64,000 bases of DNA from Channallabes apus (taxonomy: Eukaryota; Chordata; Actinopteri; Siluriformes; Clariidae). This document shows positions 33,293 through 45,879 of the stretch, piece by piece; position 1 is the stretch's first letter; every line of letters begins with the position of its first letter. The DNA lies in contig CM060118.1 of assembly GCA_030522415.1 (NCBI GenBank), positions 15,752,651 to 15,816,650 of the forward strand, written 5' to 3'. The position numbers were made by a program, and so were the translations under genes. The notes beneath the pieces were generated by a model. That model had not been told where the DNA came from, searched no databases, and worked only from the letters and a program-made list of their open reading frames with translations.

Positions 33293-34069
33293 CACACACA
33301 CGTTTGTCATTAACTTTTTTTGACATTAACTTTTTTGCTCACTGGCCAATGTGGTTAGTGGATTTCCGGAGTCACTCGCCATTCAGCCTTTTTACTAGCC
33401 ACAATTTTGTTACCAGAAAATCACAGTTTTTTTTCTTCACCATGATACGTTAATGTTTGTTATATCAAGATTTACTTATAAATGACAGCATACACTGTAT
33501 CACTATAGTAGTAGTCAAGACTATATATATAAAATCAGTAAATAACCTACAGTATGCGAAAGGGGCAAACATTCTCATCCTGTTGAGAAGCAATAGCCCT
33601 TTAAGGAAATGATACACACTTTTACTTCCTGTTTGGTGTGTGTGTGAGAACATGTATAAAGAGAGGCATTCAATGACCTCATTACATTCATCATCAGATA
33701 CATCTGAATGGTCCATGAAAGATGGTCTAGGTGACCTGAGGCTTCCATCATGCCATAAGTAACTGTACAGCTTCTTACCGCAGGTTATCACTGCTAACAG
33801 AGACGTTAACGCACGTTCTAAACAATTTGTATCAGAATGTTGATATAGGTGCTCATGGGAGTTTATGCACCTAATATTATGTTGCAATGTGTTTATTATA
33901 TCAGATGCCTTTAGAGAAAACTACAACAAAAATACATTGTCATACCAAAGAATAAACCACCCGCCACAGCCAAATTTTACCCGCATTTGTTTTCAATTTT
34001 ACCCGCCAATGTCAAGCCCTGACACATACACACACACATACACACACATGTTCTTTGCAATCTCAAATT
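33293..34069. other. Unique intronic sequence, nothing recognised
   Basis: A 140-codon minus frame (33887-33465) has no recognisable domain. Short CA repeats lie at 34020-34048. Confidence 0.35.
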
Positions 34070-34135
34070 TTCCACCCCGACATTTAAAGCATTTTCGGCA
34101 TACAAGTGACCGAAACAAGCCACCGAACCAGTGCC
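34070..34135. repeat. Fragment related to the repeat at 15715-15930
   Basis: TTTCGGCATACAAGTGACCG followed by AAACAAGCCACCGAACC matches TTCGGCATATGAGCAACCGA with AACCGTGC at 15754-15785. Confidence 0.4.
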
Positions 34136-35937
34136 CATCTATAGATGACCGGGTGGCTCAGAAGTAATTAGGAATTCAGGGACTGAGACTGTACAGCATG
34201 GACAGCTCATTTAATGTACATGAGCATCCATGCAGCACCATGCATTGTACAAGTGATGTTCTGGACAGCAGCATCCTAGAGGTGTTTTTTCCCAGGCTGA
34301 TGATGACATGATAATGAATTGAACTGTCATGTCTGACTGCAGCCTCAGTGGAGCCGGAAAACCAGTCCGGATCAGCTTCTTTAAGGCTGGCATTGTGATG
34401 CTGCTTTGATCCTTAACTGGCGGACCGTGATTAGGCAGTTTTTGTGTAGCTGAATGCGTTCTTTCACACAGTGCTGGTCATGATGGAATTTGGTATGCCA
34501 CAGTGCAAGGGGTTTATGTAGCCTTAAAAAGACAACCAAAATAACTGTGGGAGAAATTCTATAAGAAGCAAACTGAGATTTAAAAAAAACTTTTTCCAGT
34601 GAGGACAAAATTGTAACAATTTGCATTTTTCATTTATATTTAGTTTCAGTAAGTCTTCTAGCTTGGCGACTTGTGGACGTGTTACGTAGTTTGCTAGACC
34701 TTGTGACCATTAATACGCTTCCTTAAGAATGCATTAAGTACTGCTAGGTCAAAAACAAGCAGGAAAGATCTGAATGACTTTGAAAACAAATTGTTACTGA
34801 GGTCTCGATGGGATCCAGATCTATGGGAAAAGACCTTGTGGACATTGTGGTTGAAAGCACATGCTTAATGACCGTAATGCTTGTGCATTAGTGATATGTG
34901 AGGAATAACTGTTCTCCAGGTGACCGAGCAGGTCAATGCACGACGTGATCAGACTGTTAGCAAGAACAGAAGTCCACAGAGAGGAATACTCCAAGTGCAT
35001 GTATAAAAGCAGTGCTATCAGACTACAATCTCTTCCTAAATTAATAATCCTCCAAGTGACAAGTGCAGGAGGATGATACAGTGGCTCATCCAGAACACCT
35101 TACTAAGATACCCTGTAACATCTGGAGATTAAACAAGCTTAAAGGTGTAAAACCAACCACTGAAAAATCCCTTTCACAAACAGGTTTTATTTAAGGACAT
35201 TTAAATTTATACACCTTTAAAAACCTTACACCCTCATTTCAGAGTTTGTGTGTGTAAGTATGTGTAGCATAAAAAGTATATAACACAGATGCATAACTCC
35301 ATTTCAGATAATGACAGTTTTAAAAGAATAATATCAAGTACTGTATCAGAGTCTTCACACTTTATTACCTGCCTAAGTGTCTTCCCTACAAATAATCACA
35401 GTTGCATGTATTCAAGCAAGAACCTCGAAGTCCTTGAAAGCAGGCGGGACATTAACCTTTCTGGCCTTATTAAGCCTCTTGAAAACAGCAGGCTCATGAT
35501 TTGAGTGCAATTAAACAGGAAACAGATCAAACACCATGCCAGACAAAACCTGATTTCAGACTAATGGGCTATTTGCGAGATTGTTGTTGTGCTGATGATT
35601 ACAGGCCTGAGACGCTTAATGGTCAGTCTAGGACTGACAATGTGAACGGGACTCCAAGGATGTTCAAGATGCTCTATCTTTCCTGCTGACAAACTTGGAG
35701 GCCAGTGCACACCATCAGTCAAAGACCACATTTTCAATTGGCCGGTATTAGTGCTGCATAAATAGACGTGATAAATTCATAAACAACAGGGCTCACATAA
35801 TTCACATATGGATGGTATCACAAGTTGTAAGTCACAGATCAGAATCTTTTTGAATAACGAGAAGAAAAAAAGAAAAAAAAGAAAAGAAAAAAAAAACAGG
35901 GGGTATGGGCAAATGTCATTTTGAATTCCAATTAATA
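34136..35937. other. Mostly unrecognised intronic sequence
   Basis: No exon or clear element. At 34760-34790 AAGATCTGAATGACTTTGAA resembles the start of a Tc1-like transposase gene, but the following sequence does not support it. An A-rich patch lies at 35865-35896. Confidence 0.35.
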
Positions 35938-36118
35938 TGAGAGGCGTTCAAGTCAAAGCGGGAAATTTCTGGTGAATGAAGGATTACATTTATAGAAGAC
36001 TTCAAGCACAACATAGTGATAAAACTCTTTGTCGCTGTAAAATATTTGATAGGAGCAAACATTTGAAAGAAATCCGTACTACCATGAACGACGATGCCGG
36101 AGCCCACTACAGTCGTTC
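35938..36118 (+). mobile_element. Mariner 5' end with N-terminal coding remnant
   Basis: GAGGCGTTCAAGTCAAAGCG is the left end; from 35976 the frame reads RLQAQHSDKTLCRCKIFDRS and TTMNDDAGA, a decayed mariner helix-turn-helix and linker. It stops where the next repeat begins. Confidence 0.75.
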
Positions 36119-36190
36119 AATTCAATTCAATGTTATTTATATAGCATTTTTAACAATGGTCATTGTCTCAAAGCAGCTTCAAAAATGAAA
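36118..36190 (+). repeat. Common teleost repeat, ATTCAATTCAATG...GCAGCTT block
   Basis: TTCAATTCAATGTTATTTAT, ATAGCATTTTTAACAATG and CATTGTCTCAAAGCAGCTTC form a block found very often in fish genomes. It abuts the mariner fragment directly. Confidence 0.65.
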
Positions 36191-37584
36191 AGAAAAAGAA
36201 AAGAAAATTCCTGTGACTGTTCAGCGAATGGAATGCCTGATCATGGGATATTTGACAGATAACTTATAGCCAACTTGCAAAAGCTGTCTGCAGGAACTGT
36301 ACACTAATTAAAGGAGTTCCTCTGTTGAGTGAGCACTCCAGTGGATCCAGTTGGTCAAAAACTCATTCAATTTTACTGAAAGCAACTATGTACATATGTA
36401 GTGTTATTGGCCCAACAATATGAATTCTACTATGGATATTATTTTGGCTAGTTTATTTATTTGTTAAAACTGTACAACGCTACATCAATATTATGCTAAA
36501 TCTTTGCAATTAATCCACGATTCATGCTGAACCAGAGGGAGAGCGCCACACTGTCCATGGATCGACCGTGGTCCGATTACACCACTTCTAAACCAAATGA
36601 GTCATGCTGATGCTCTTCAATTGTAGATCAAAACGAACAAGTTGTAATAAAGCATTTACAAATTATTACTACTACCACTCCTGAATCCATTACTAAATGT
36701 GTGAATCACACAGACACACACACGTATATACATATACATACACACACACACAGGAATGTTTTGTCTTGGATTCCTCTACATGCTTTCCTGTTATCCATGT
36801 TTTTTTTACAAGAAGGGGAAAAAAAGGTTGCAATTAAAAGTTGTATAAGATAAAAAGACTCGGTATTAGGTTACACCACCCCACTGACTCTGCTCTCTTA
36901 TTTTCTAAGAAAAAGTACAGAACAGTCCTAACAGATGTGCTGCCAGAGGGCAACTAACAGCACTAAACACAGCTCATTACAGCTCCCCAAACAAGCATGC
37001 TGCATTTCCATGTCCTTTCTCACCAACATTAAGAAATGTGCGACTTTTCATTGCGTTCTGTGCTCCTTTTCAGAGGCAGTATATGTATTCACTTGTTTTA
37101 GCGGCTGTATTTTAACAAGCTGTCACTACAGGAGCTGACAAGATGCTGCCGTCAGACTGAATCTGGTCCTGATGCATCAACACCTGGCAAAGCTCCACTC
37201 TCAGACTCTTAAGAGCTAATAACACAAAGGCCAGCCGCAGCAGAGGAGTGAAAAGTTTCTGTGCAAAGAGACGAAACAACTCGAAGAAGAGTCGTAGGAA
37301 TCCATCTTCAAGTTAGGGCTCTTGCAATAAAATAAAAAGATGCTATTGATCCTGAAGTCAGTCTTTTAGTGATTTGCAACAGGTATTACATAAAGGTGCT
37401 GCTCAGGAACATTCTTCACACTGCTACGGTCGGTTTCTCATTAAAAAAAAAAAAAAAAAAAAAAAAACATCAGTGCTGATATTTTTGTGCTCTAATATAT
37501 TAAGTTTCTTTTGACCTGGGAAGGTGCACGTTTAGAATAAATCTTTACGGTACCTGAATTGGACCGGTCTCCAAGTCTACACCT
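36191..37584. other. Unique intronic sequence with microsatellite and poly(A)
   Basis: A compound CA/TACATA repeat lies at 36710-36752 and an A-run of about 27 at 37441-37467. No exon or element recognised. Confidence 0.4.
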
Positions 37585-37860
37585 TACATTATTTTAACAG
37601 TTATAATTTATGTTTTAGTCAATTCAGACATTTTGGTAAGAATTTTTTTTTTTTGTCATTTTCCATTTGTGTTTAAACCAGCCAATTAGATTTAGCTCTA
37701 ATGTGACCGTATATACGATAAGCTCCTCCCTGACTTTCATTCAGAGCATTCGAAGTGCAAGAAGAGTGAAACACTTACGTTTAGGTATAAAAACATATCA
37801 CATATTCTAAAAGTTCTTATGTTAAAGAAATAGTAAAATCTGTAATGGTACAACAATTAC
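37585..37860 (+). repeat. TTAA/AGGTCCCAT repeat family, partial copy
   Basis: Shares TTTTAGTCAATTCAGACATT, AAACCAGCCAATTAGATTTA, CTCTAATGTGACCGTATATA and GCTCCTCCCTGAC with the other copies. Confidence 0.5.
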
Positions 37861-38819
37861 AGCTAGGAAGGTGTAGATCAGTGGTGCGGATTTGTGTAGT
37901 CTTGGAATGAACTTTATGTGTGTGTGTGTAAAACGCACTACATATTTTATTGCTTCTCTGCGTTTTGTGGCGACTGCCTTAAGAGTGCTTAGTCAACATT
38001 TCCACCACTGTTACATTGTTGGAAAGCAACACACCATAAGGTTTATTTTCCCTGCTCAAAAATGACTTCGCAGGAACTCACACTTTCCACGCTTCCCTCA
38101 CGTTTCGTCAGCGTGTGAATGCGGTTTACAAGAATCCGATGCGAGCGAACACTTGAGTAATTCAGGGTTAAGACTCGTGCTCAAACCCCCTACAGAAGCT
38201 CTCTGCCTAATGATCGGAGGTTGCGAGGATCAAATCCCACAGCAACCCCGGCTTCCATATGAACAGCGGTTTGTGAAAGCACAGTCAGAGACGTTGGGAA
38301 AACCCCCTCATCCCTTGCCTTGTTGTTTAGAATCTTGGATTTTCTAAAGAGAGCGTTCCTGACTACAGAAAGCTGCCGCTCTTCCGCTGAAAGGTTAAAC
38401 CGCTCATTAAACAGATGCCTTTGTTATCCGTTTGCTTGGAACGCAGAATGGGATATCACATAATATAACACATGCTCATATCACATCAACACAAAACCCA
38501 TCACTCAAGTTTATGAAAATGGCTGAAAAATTATTTTAAAATGATTTATAAAAACAACAGATTCACTAAATCTCTTACGGGTTACAAGTCTAAGCTGATG
38601 AAACCAAGCGATATGTGCATGTTGAATATGACACACACCATCCGTTTGTCTTTAAAGTAGTACTTGGTTCAGTTGGATTAAATGTTTGACCTTTAACCTG
38701 AAAACTTAGACGACACGACTCGGATCGACGGCACAGTTTACGCAATCCTTCCTCCGAACACCTCTGCCTCGTTAAAATCATTCGAATGCTTAACTTATAA
38801 GGATTTCACTAGATTTCAG
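37861..38819. other. Unique intronic sequence, nothing recognised
   Basis: A short TG run at 37917-37928 is the only repeat. No exon recognised. Confidence 0.35.
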
Positions 38820-39130
38820 AGCTCAGGGTCCAGACAGGCCGTGTAACCATGGCAACCAGAGCCTAAAGCGAAGGTGGGAGCTGTGAAAGCGTCGACGTGA
38901 AGTCGTTCTATCACTGCTTTTCAATTTGAGAGATCCTCGGCGACGGCCTGCACCCTGTAGGCCGCCTGATAGACTAGAACTATTTGAAAGTTGGCCGGCG
39001 TTCCCGTGCCGCGGATACAAAGCCGGGGAAGCGGCAGCGATGGCATTAACACGGCTACGTCAAGAGAACAATTCAATCATACGCAGGTCATAAAAATTTA
39101 TGAGGCTTCAAATGAGTCTAGTTCAGAGGT
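38820..39130. promoter_or_regulatory. Candidate conserved regulatory block with X-box and HOX/CDX-like sites
   Basis: A CpG-richer, non-repeat stretch with ACCATGGCAACC (RFX X-box-like half, near 38847), several CpGs from 38890 to 39055, and an inverted pair of CDX/HOX13-like sites in TCATAAAAATTTATGA (39088-39103). The composition differs from the AT-rich surroundings. Function is inferred only. Confidence 0.3.
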
Positions 39131-39587
39131 CGGTCACTTCGACAGAGTCACTGTTTTTATGATGTTTTTTTTATCTATTTATTTTTTATTAAAGTGATAA
39201 AATGATGAAGCTGGCACAAACTCAGTAGTAACTAACAGCTACGTTGTTCTAAAATATCTTGTGTTATTGAGTAGTAAAAAATTTAAGGAGCAATAAGGAG
39301 AAAAATGCAAATAAATACTCTTATTTAATGTGGTGACTGCAAAAAAAACAAAACACATTTTAAAAATCAAATTTTAATGTTTTGTCACATACACAAATCA
39401 TACAGTATAATGTGCAGTAAAATGCTCACATGACTGTCTGTGACCTAAACATAGATTAGAATAGAAAGATTACACGACAATTAAAAAATAAATAAATAAG
39501 AATTTCCAATAAAACATTTAAAAATTTAATTAGCAATATACTAATTTACAAAATAAAATCGAATTAAAATGGAAATATATAACAATA
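39131..39587. other. AT-rich intronic sequence, nothing recognised
   Basis: Low GC with short A- and T-runs; no element recognised. Confidence 0.35.
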
Positions 39588-39751
39588 GACTGTCGCCTTG
39601 CACCTCCAGGGTCCGGGCTCGATTCCCGTCTCCGTGTGCATGGAGTTTGGATGTTCTCCCCGTGCTTGGTGGGTTTCCTCAGGGTACTCAGGTTTCCTCC
39701 CACAGACCAAAGACCTGCAGATTAAGCTAACTGGCGTTCCGAACTTGCCCG

Positions 39752-39793
<42 letters not shown>

Positions 39794-39905
39794 CCTGTGA
39801 TGGATTGGCACCCTGTCCAAGGTGTACCCCGCCACGTGCCCTAAGCCTCCTGGAATAGGCTCCAGGCCGCCTGAACACAGGATGAAGCGGTATAGACGAT
39901 GACGA
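39588..39905 (+). mobile_element. V-SINE-like repeat with expanded (GT)n
   Basis: Starting at ACTGTCGCCTTGCACCTCC, it has a B-box-like GGGCTCGATTCCCG, the central GTTCTCCCCGTGCTTGGTGG, TTTCCTCCCACAGACC, then a (GT)n run (39753-39791), CCCTGTGATGGATTGGCACC and AGCGGTATAGACGATGACGA. The very 5' head (GGCACGGTGGCTTAG) is missing. Confidence 0.85.
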
Positions 39906-40419
39906 TATATAAATTACACAATGTGCAATTATAACCTTACGAGGTATAAAAATGTAAAAATAGAAAAAGGATAAAAAAAATAAAAAAAAAAAGATGTGTG
40001 GCTATGACAGCAGCCATATGACTGTAACATTCACACGTAAACCTAAGTGACCTGTGCGATGAAAACACATCTTTCCTTAGTTCTGAATTAACCACATTCA
40101 AGGAAAGGCAGAGAATGTGTTATCGCCAGCTGTGCAGTGTTTAACTCTTCAAGCTGCTGTCCAGTTAGAGATCAAACCTTTCGAGAGAGAGGGAGAGTGC
40201 TGCACTTCCAGTAAACCAGAAAGAGAAAGCCGAGCAATAACCCGCTCCCTGTTGATCTAATTAGGCCAATAGTTACACAAAAAAAACGCAACAGTCAACG
40301 AGGACAACGAGTCAGCACAAGCCGGTTAACCCTCTGTTTAAGTCAACAAGAGTACTGTTCCTACAGCGCTACTTCGGACTTAGTCCCGTATCAGGGCTCC
40401 TGTTTCCTTCCTGCTCCAT
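39906..40419. other. Unique intronic sequence, nothing recognised
   Basis: An A-rich patch at 39960-39992 follows the SINE. Nothing else seen. Confidence 0.35.
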
Positions 40420-40620
40420 CTAGATCCATTAGTGCGGAGGCCTTTGTCGAGAAGGCGCATTGTGAGGATCCAGGCGGCCGTGTCGTGGGTTTGTTTACGG
40501 GGCGGCCGACCGGGACGAACATTACACCGACGGCGAACAATACGGAGCCGAGAGGAACACAGAGCCGCATTGATCCACGGTGCATCATGCCTGCTCAAAA
40601 AGGTCGAGGGGGAGGCAGGA
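40420..40620. promoter_or_regulatory. CpG-dense island
   Basis: About 18-20 CpG dinucleotides fall in roughly 170 bases (for example GGGGCGGCCGACCGGGACG and ACACCGACGGCGAAC), strongly unlike the surrounding intron. Open frames run through it on both strands, but no family is recognisable. It could be an unmethylated regulatory island, an alternative promoter or a recent insertion. Confidence 0.35.
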
Positions 40621-41058
40621 TCGTTTAACAGGCTTACGGATGTTTGCCAACGGTTAAGATTCAGGATCTTAAAATTAATATCGAGTTGCTGCAGGCGTTT
40701 ACACGGTACAGTTACTTGTTGAGTATCTATTTCAAATGAGGCAACATGGAGACCAACCAGGCTGCTGCTCTGCTGTGCTCATACTAAAAACTATTCACTT
40801 TCCTTCCTCTCATTATAAACCAGTTTGCCTTTTGATCTTTGGGTTTCTCGGATCGGCTATTGAAATTTCCACACCGCATATCAGCGATGTTCAACATTAT
40901 CTCTGGGGACTAAAACATTCCCTCTGCACTGGGTGTGGAACTTCAAATAACTGGGTGTGGAACTTCAAACAAAATACATTGTAAAAGGGTGATGTGATGT
41001 GACACGCTGTAAATTAGCTCATTTTGATGTATAATGTATTTGAGTTATAAACACACAC

Positions 41059-41060
<2 letters not shown>
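40621..41060. other. Unique intronic sequence with a short tandem duplication
   Basis: A 22-base unit CTGGGTGTGGAACTTCAAA plus spacer occurs twice at 40929-40969. Nothing else recognised. Confidence 0.4.

Positions 41061-41133
<73 letters not shown>
41061..41133. repeat. (TA)n microsatellite
   Basis: Over 70 bases of perfect TA alternation preceded by a short CA run. Confidence 0.98.
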
Positions 41134-41855
<722 letters not shown>

Positions 41856-43149
41856 CACGTGTCCGCTGGAACCCTTTCGCCTCCATGTCTCTTGCATTTT
41901 AACATGGCCAAAAGCTTAAATACGCTCTGTTTTCTCATAATAAAGAACTTTAGACACATCATGCGTGTGTGTGTGTGTGTGGTGTGGGTGTGTGTGTGTC
42001 CCTCTCTCACTTCAGACCCTGCTGATAAACATATCGAGGTGTGGCTGATGGACCAAGCTATAATTTGTCTCCTTTTAATTCATCTTAAAACTCAATATTT
42101 TTGGAAGCCCATCACTGCCTGTATCATGTTACACAAACTTTCATACACTCATTTACACATTATGCCCACACACACCTCGGCAGTGATTACAGCTTGAAGT
42201 CATCACGAGTCTGATGCTACGGACTTGGCACAACTGGATTTGGAGCTCGTCTTTCTTTCTTCTCTGTAGGACCTCTCAATCCTTGTCAAGTCTGATAAAT
42301 AACCATCAAACAGCAGAAATGTCAAGATCTTTCCAGAGACTTGGACCGACTGGGTCACTCAAGACAAGTGTTTCCTGAACCTAATACATTTCCATATTAG
42401 CTGTAAGATGTTTCAAGTGTTTTCAAATCATATGAAATCTTTTGAAATGAAAAGGATTTATTTTTTATTTTATAACACAATCTATAAAACTTTTTTTTTT
42501 CTGTGAAAATTTCAGTATGCAAAACCTGAAATCACTTGAACTTCTGATAACTCTGCAAGTAGACCTCTGTGTGCACCGACTTCACTCATCCTACTGCAGC
42601 TGTAATTCCCCACGAAACACCAGAACACAGCTTCAATACCACTTTATATATAAAAAAAAAATCCCTTGCACAAAAAAAAAAAAAAAAAAAAAAAAAACAA
42701 CTGATGATGATGCACTGGGATTTAGAAAATATTTTAAATCTAGGAAAACTTTTAAGCTATGTAGTTTTCGTTTGTTGCATGGAAACCTTAACAACATGGT
42801 GGAGAAGAAGCAGAGGACTTCACAAACTAATTTTGGTAAAAACATACAAGAGCTGAAGTGGGGAACAAAACATCTCTCTCTCAAAGAAACAAAGAAAGCA
42901 TCTCTGACACATCGGCAATTGAAATGCTAATAGAAGTGCCAGGTGTCTAGCGCAAAAAAAAAAAAGAAAAAAAAAAAAGTTTACAAGAAAAAACTAAGGA
43001 ATTAAAAAAATAAAAAGAAAAAAGTAAAAAGTAAGGATGCGTGTTCTCCAGTGAAGAGTACACTTTCTGATGTGAAAGCAAAACAAGGAGGGCAGAATGA
43101 ACGATCAACTCATCCTCTCTTCACATTTGAGGAAATAAAAATGTAGCTG
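41856..43149. other. Intronic sequence with simple repeats only
   Basis: A TG tract lies at 41964-41998, A-runs at 42651-42660 and 42673-42697, and an A-rich patch at 42950-43030. No exon or element recognised. Confidence 0.4.
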
Positions 43150-43502
43150 TGCTGCTCAACCACACGTTTTGGTTGATTCACTCACTAGTGAACTCGCGTT
43201 ATTGCCACATTCCAGTACAGTCTCCTTGACCTCGCTCCGATGGATTTCCACATGTTTGGGATATTAAAGGAGTTCATGAACAGCCAACATTTTAGGCATG
43301 CAGCAAGCGGTCTGATCATCGCTCCAGTGTACTTAGAAATCTTTATACTGTACCTCGATGGTATCCAAGCACCAGTGAAATGTTGGGATGAGTGGCTTTG
43401 TGCAGCAGGGGATTATATAGAGAAATAAAGGGGGTGTTTAACCTCATAAGTGGGTTTTGTTATTTTGCACAATCAAAAGTCCCTGTTTGACTTGAACACC
43501 CC
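43150..43502 (+). mobile_element. Mariner 3' end with C-terminal coding remnant
   Basis: The frame reads LDLAPMDFHMFGILKEFMNS and QHFRHAASG, then WDEWLCAAGDYIEK, as in mariner C-termini; the right end is CACAATCAAAAGTCCCTGTT, TGACTTGAACACCCCTC. The third catalytic Asp block is changed (SPDLAPSD to LDLAPMD), and the N-terminal part is absent. Confidence 0.8.
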
Positions 43503-43659
43503 TCTCATGTTTTGCATGAGCTAAGAAGAAGTGGAAGTTTTTTGTTTCCTAGGTGGTGAGTAACTGAATATATTGGACTGAAAGTTCCTGCAGAGGAAAC
43601 TCGCGGGGAAGTCACACCGGAGTGCGAGTACAGTACTCACCTGCCACCTCGGTTCAACC

Positions 43660-43910
43660 TAGAAAGGCACCTACAGTATTATGCAAAATCCACTTTTTAG
43701 TCATTTTCAGACATTTCCATGGGTGCGTACAGAAGCAAAAAAAAATATTTTTTGCGGCTGATTTTTGTCCTTTTTTTGTATTGTGTTTACACAAGCCAAT
43801 AAAATGTAAAATTTTAAATCCACCCCCAAGTGTGACCTCATATAGGAATATCCCCTCCCCCGAGCTTGTTGCTCAGCTCTTTTGATCTACAGTATGGAGG
43901 GTTGTGGCTC
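43660..43910 (+). repeat. TTAA/AGGTCCCAT repeat family, partial copy
   Basis: The start AAAGGCACCTACAGTATTAT resembles a decayed terminus; CCACTTTTTAGTCATTTTCA, CAAGCCAATAAAATGTAA, CAAGTGTGACCTCATATAGG and TCCCCTCCCCCGAGCTTGTT follow. The 3' end is not clear. Confidence 0.5.
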
Positions 43911-44420
43911 AGCAGAGAACAAAACAATGAAATGCACAAGCAGAAACTAATGCATGTTCCAAAGGAAAAAAAATCTAAATTACAGAGAAAGAAAAAGAGT
44001 TACATAATACATCGTTTTTGTCTAATAGAAAAATACGTTTGTCAGGATGACAAAAACAGACTACATAATTCTGAATCCAAACTGGAGACAAAAAAAAAAA
44101 AAAAAAAAAAGGAGCAGTTGTTAACCTATATTTCCAGAGGCTTCAATCTGCAGATTAATTTGCTCCAAAACACTGCAATGGATTTATTTATTTTTTCAGG
44201 AGCCTGTGCCAAGCAGCTGCCCATTTTTTATTCAGACAAGACACTGGGGACTGGCGGGGAAATAATGCTCACAGCACCGTGCCTCAAAACTTGAATTCCC
44301 AGAAAAATGCTCATCTCAAACCTCGACTGTGTTTCCATCCATGCAACGAGACGGATTCATATAAGCTTAATGTCTGTTCAATTGTCTAAAGCACCTTTTT
44401 TTTTCTTTTTTTTTTCTCTG
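43911..44420. other. Intronic sequence with an A-run
   Basis: An A-run of about 20 lies at 44090-44110 and a T-rich patch at 44395-44416. Nothing else recognised. Confidence 0.35.
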
Positions 44421-44422
44421 TA

Positions 44423-44890
44423 CCGTGGTGGCCAAGAGTATTAAAACAAAAACGTTCTACGACAGTTCTCCCTGTGCACAAAAGAGGTGATGTCACTGAA
44501 AGGTTCTAACATCTCTGGTTGAAAATTTGTGATTACCTTAAAAAAATAAAAAAGCGAAAACCGGGTACGTGATGAGCCATTGGCTGGGTCATCTCTACAG
44601 AAACCGGTTGGACAGTGGTCAAGAAGGCAGTAGCAGCCAAGAAACTGTCTTATGATTTTCATCAAGCAATCGAGCAGGAATGTGACAATCACTTGTGTAA
44701 GTGACATCAGAGCACTGCAGAAGTCTTTGTGACTATAAACGCTCAGCCGGATCCGGCAGGTAAAGAATAACGGATTTCATACTAAATACTGGTTGTTGTA
44801 TAGCGATTTCATTGCATTAAATTAATTCTCATTATAATGTCATTTAACGCCATTAAAATATTCAACTGTCAATATTTTTGGCCATCACTG
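44423..44890. mobile_element. 468-bp Tc1-derived non-autonomous element
   Basis: TA (44421-44422) precedes CCGTGGTGGCCAAGAGTATT and TA (44891-44892) follows AATATTTTTGGCCATCACTG; the ends are inverted complements over about 20 bases with a few changes. The interior keeps short pieces only (for example ACCGGTTGGACAGTGG, CAGTAGCAGCCAAGAAACTG), possibly transposase leftovers. Confidence 0.8.
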
Positions 44891-44892
44891 TA

Positions 44893-45388
44893 CGTCTATG
44901 AAAATGTGTTTTGGTTTTTTTCTAATCCAGTGCCATCCTGTGTGTTCATTTTCTCAAGCTGTCCCGGGTGCGAAAACACAGCTAATGGTTAATCGGCGCT
45001 TTCGTGTCAATCTTAAGAATGGGGATTTTCCATAAAGCTGCAGCCAAAAAGGGAAGAAAATAACAATGAAGTAGCAAATCAACCGGATCCAAACGGGAAA
45101 AATAGTGCTATTTTTAGCTGTAGGCAAATAATCGTTAAACTACCATCATTAAAAGACTTAATTAATGATCTAATCATATAATCGCACCCTGACGACGTAC
45201 GTGTTTATCCCAGGGTGGGGTGTCCTTCAACTGGCTGCCTAATGCTTTAAAAATATCACAGACAGGAATGGACATCGCCAGGCAGTGGTGACTTGCGTAA
45301 ATGGTGAAGTTATTTTACTCATCAGACAATTAATTTAGGGCTGCTGACTCATTTGTTCCCTCATCCCACAACTCTCTTCTGCCCGACT
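44893..45388. other. Unique intronic sequence, nothing recognised
   Basis: No element or coding signal recognised. Confidence 0.35.
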
Positions 45389-45620
45389 TTAAAGGGGATC
45401 TATTATATTCAAAATAAATCTGCCATTTTTAAAACATTTATATGGGTGGTTTTCCATTTTTGAATAGGCAAATCAGATTCTCCCCCCATTATGACCTCAT
45501 ACACCAAATGACCAAGGCTTAATGCTCAGCTGTACTGAACCCCACCTAGTTCTATACAACTCGAACACCATTTTTAAGAGCTATAGTAAATAAGGCCAGG
45601 CTTGTGAGTAGAGACTAACC
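45389..45620 (+). repeat. TTAA/AGGTCCCAT repeat family, 5' end copy
   Basis: TTAA (45389-45392) is followed by AGGGGATCTATTATATTC, AAATCTGCCATTTTTAAAAC, GGCAAATCAGATTCTCCCC, TATGACCTCATACACC and ATGCTCAGCTGTACTGAAC. It supplies the left terminus of the family. Confidence 0.55.
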
Positions 45621-45777
45621 ACTAACAACTAACCTAGCATCCTTTAGCTCCTACATTGAGGAATATTGAGGATGTCCTCGTGATATGCATGTATAGTTCC
45701 CTCTTACTTTTGTTCATCAGAAAGGCAGGAAGAAGAAGCCTGAAAATAATAAAAAAAATATATATATACACATTTTA

Positions 45778-45867
<90 letters not shown>
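45778..45867. repeat. (TA)n microsatellite
   Basis: About 90 bases of perfect TA alternation, directly left of a hAT-like element. Confidence 0.98.
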
Positions 45868-45873
<6 letters not shown>

Positions 45874-45879
45874 ATAAAA

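Noticed and set aside
33465..33887. A 140-codon minus frame as a gene
   Set aside because: No recognisable domain, no splice context and AT-rich composition; probably chance.
34735..35110. Possible Tc1-like fragment starting AAGATCTGAATGACTTTGAA
   Set aside because: Only the first 25-30 bases resemble a transposase start; no further block or terminal repeat could be read.
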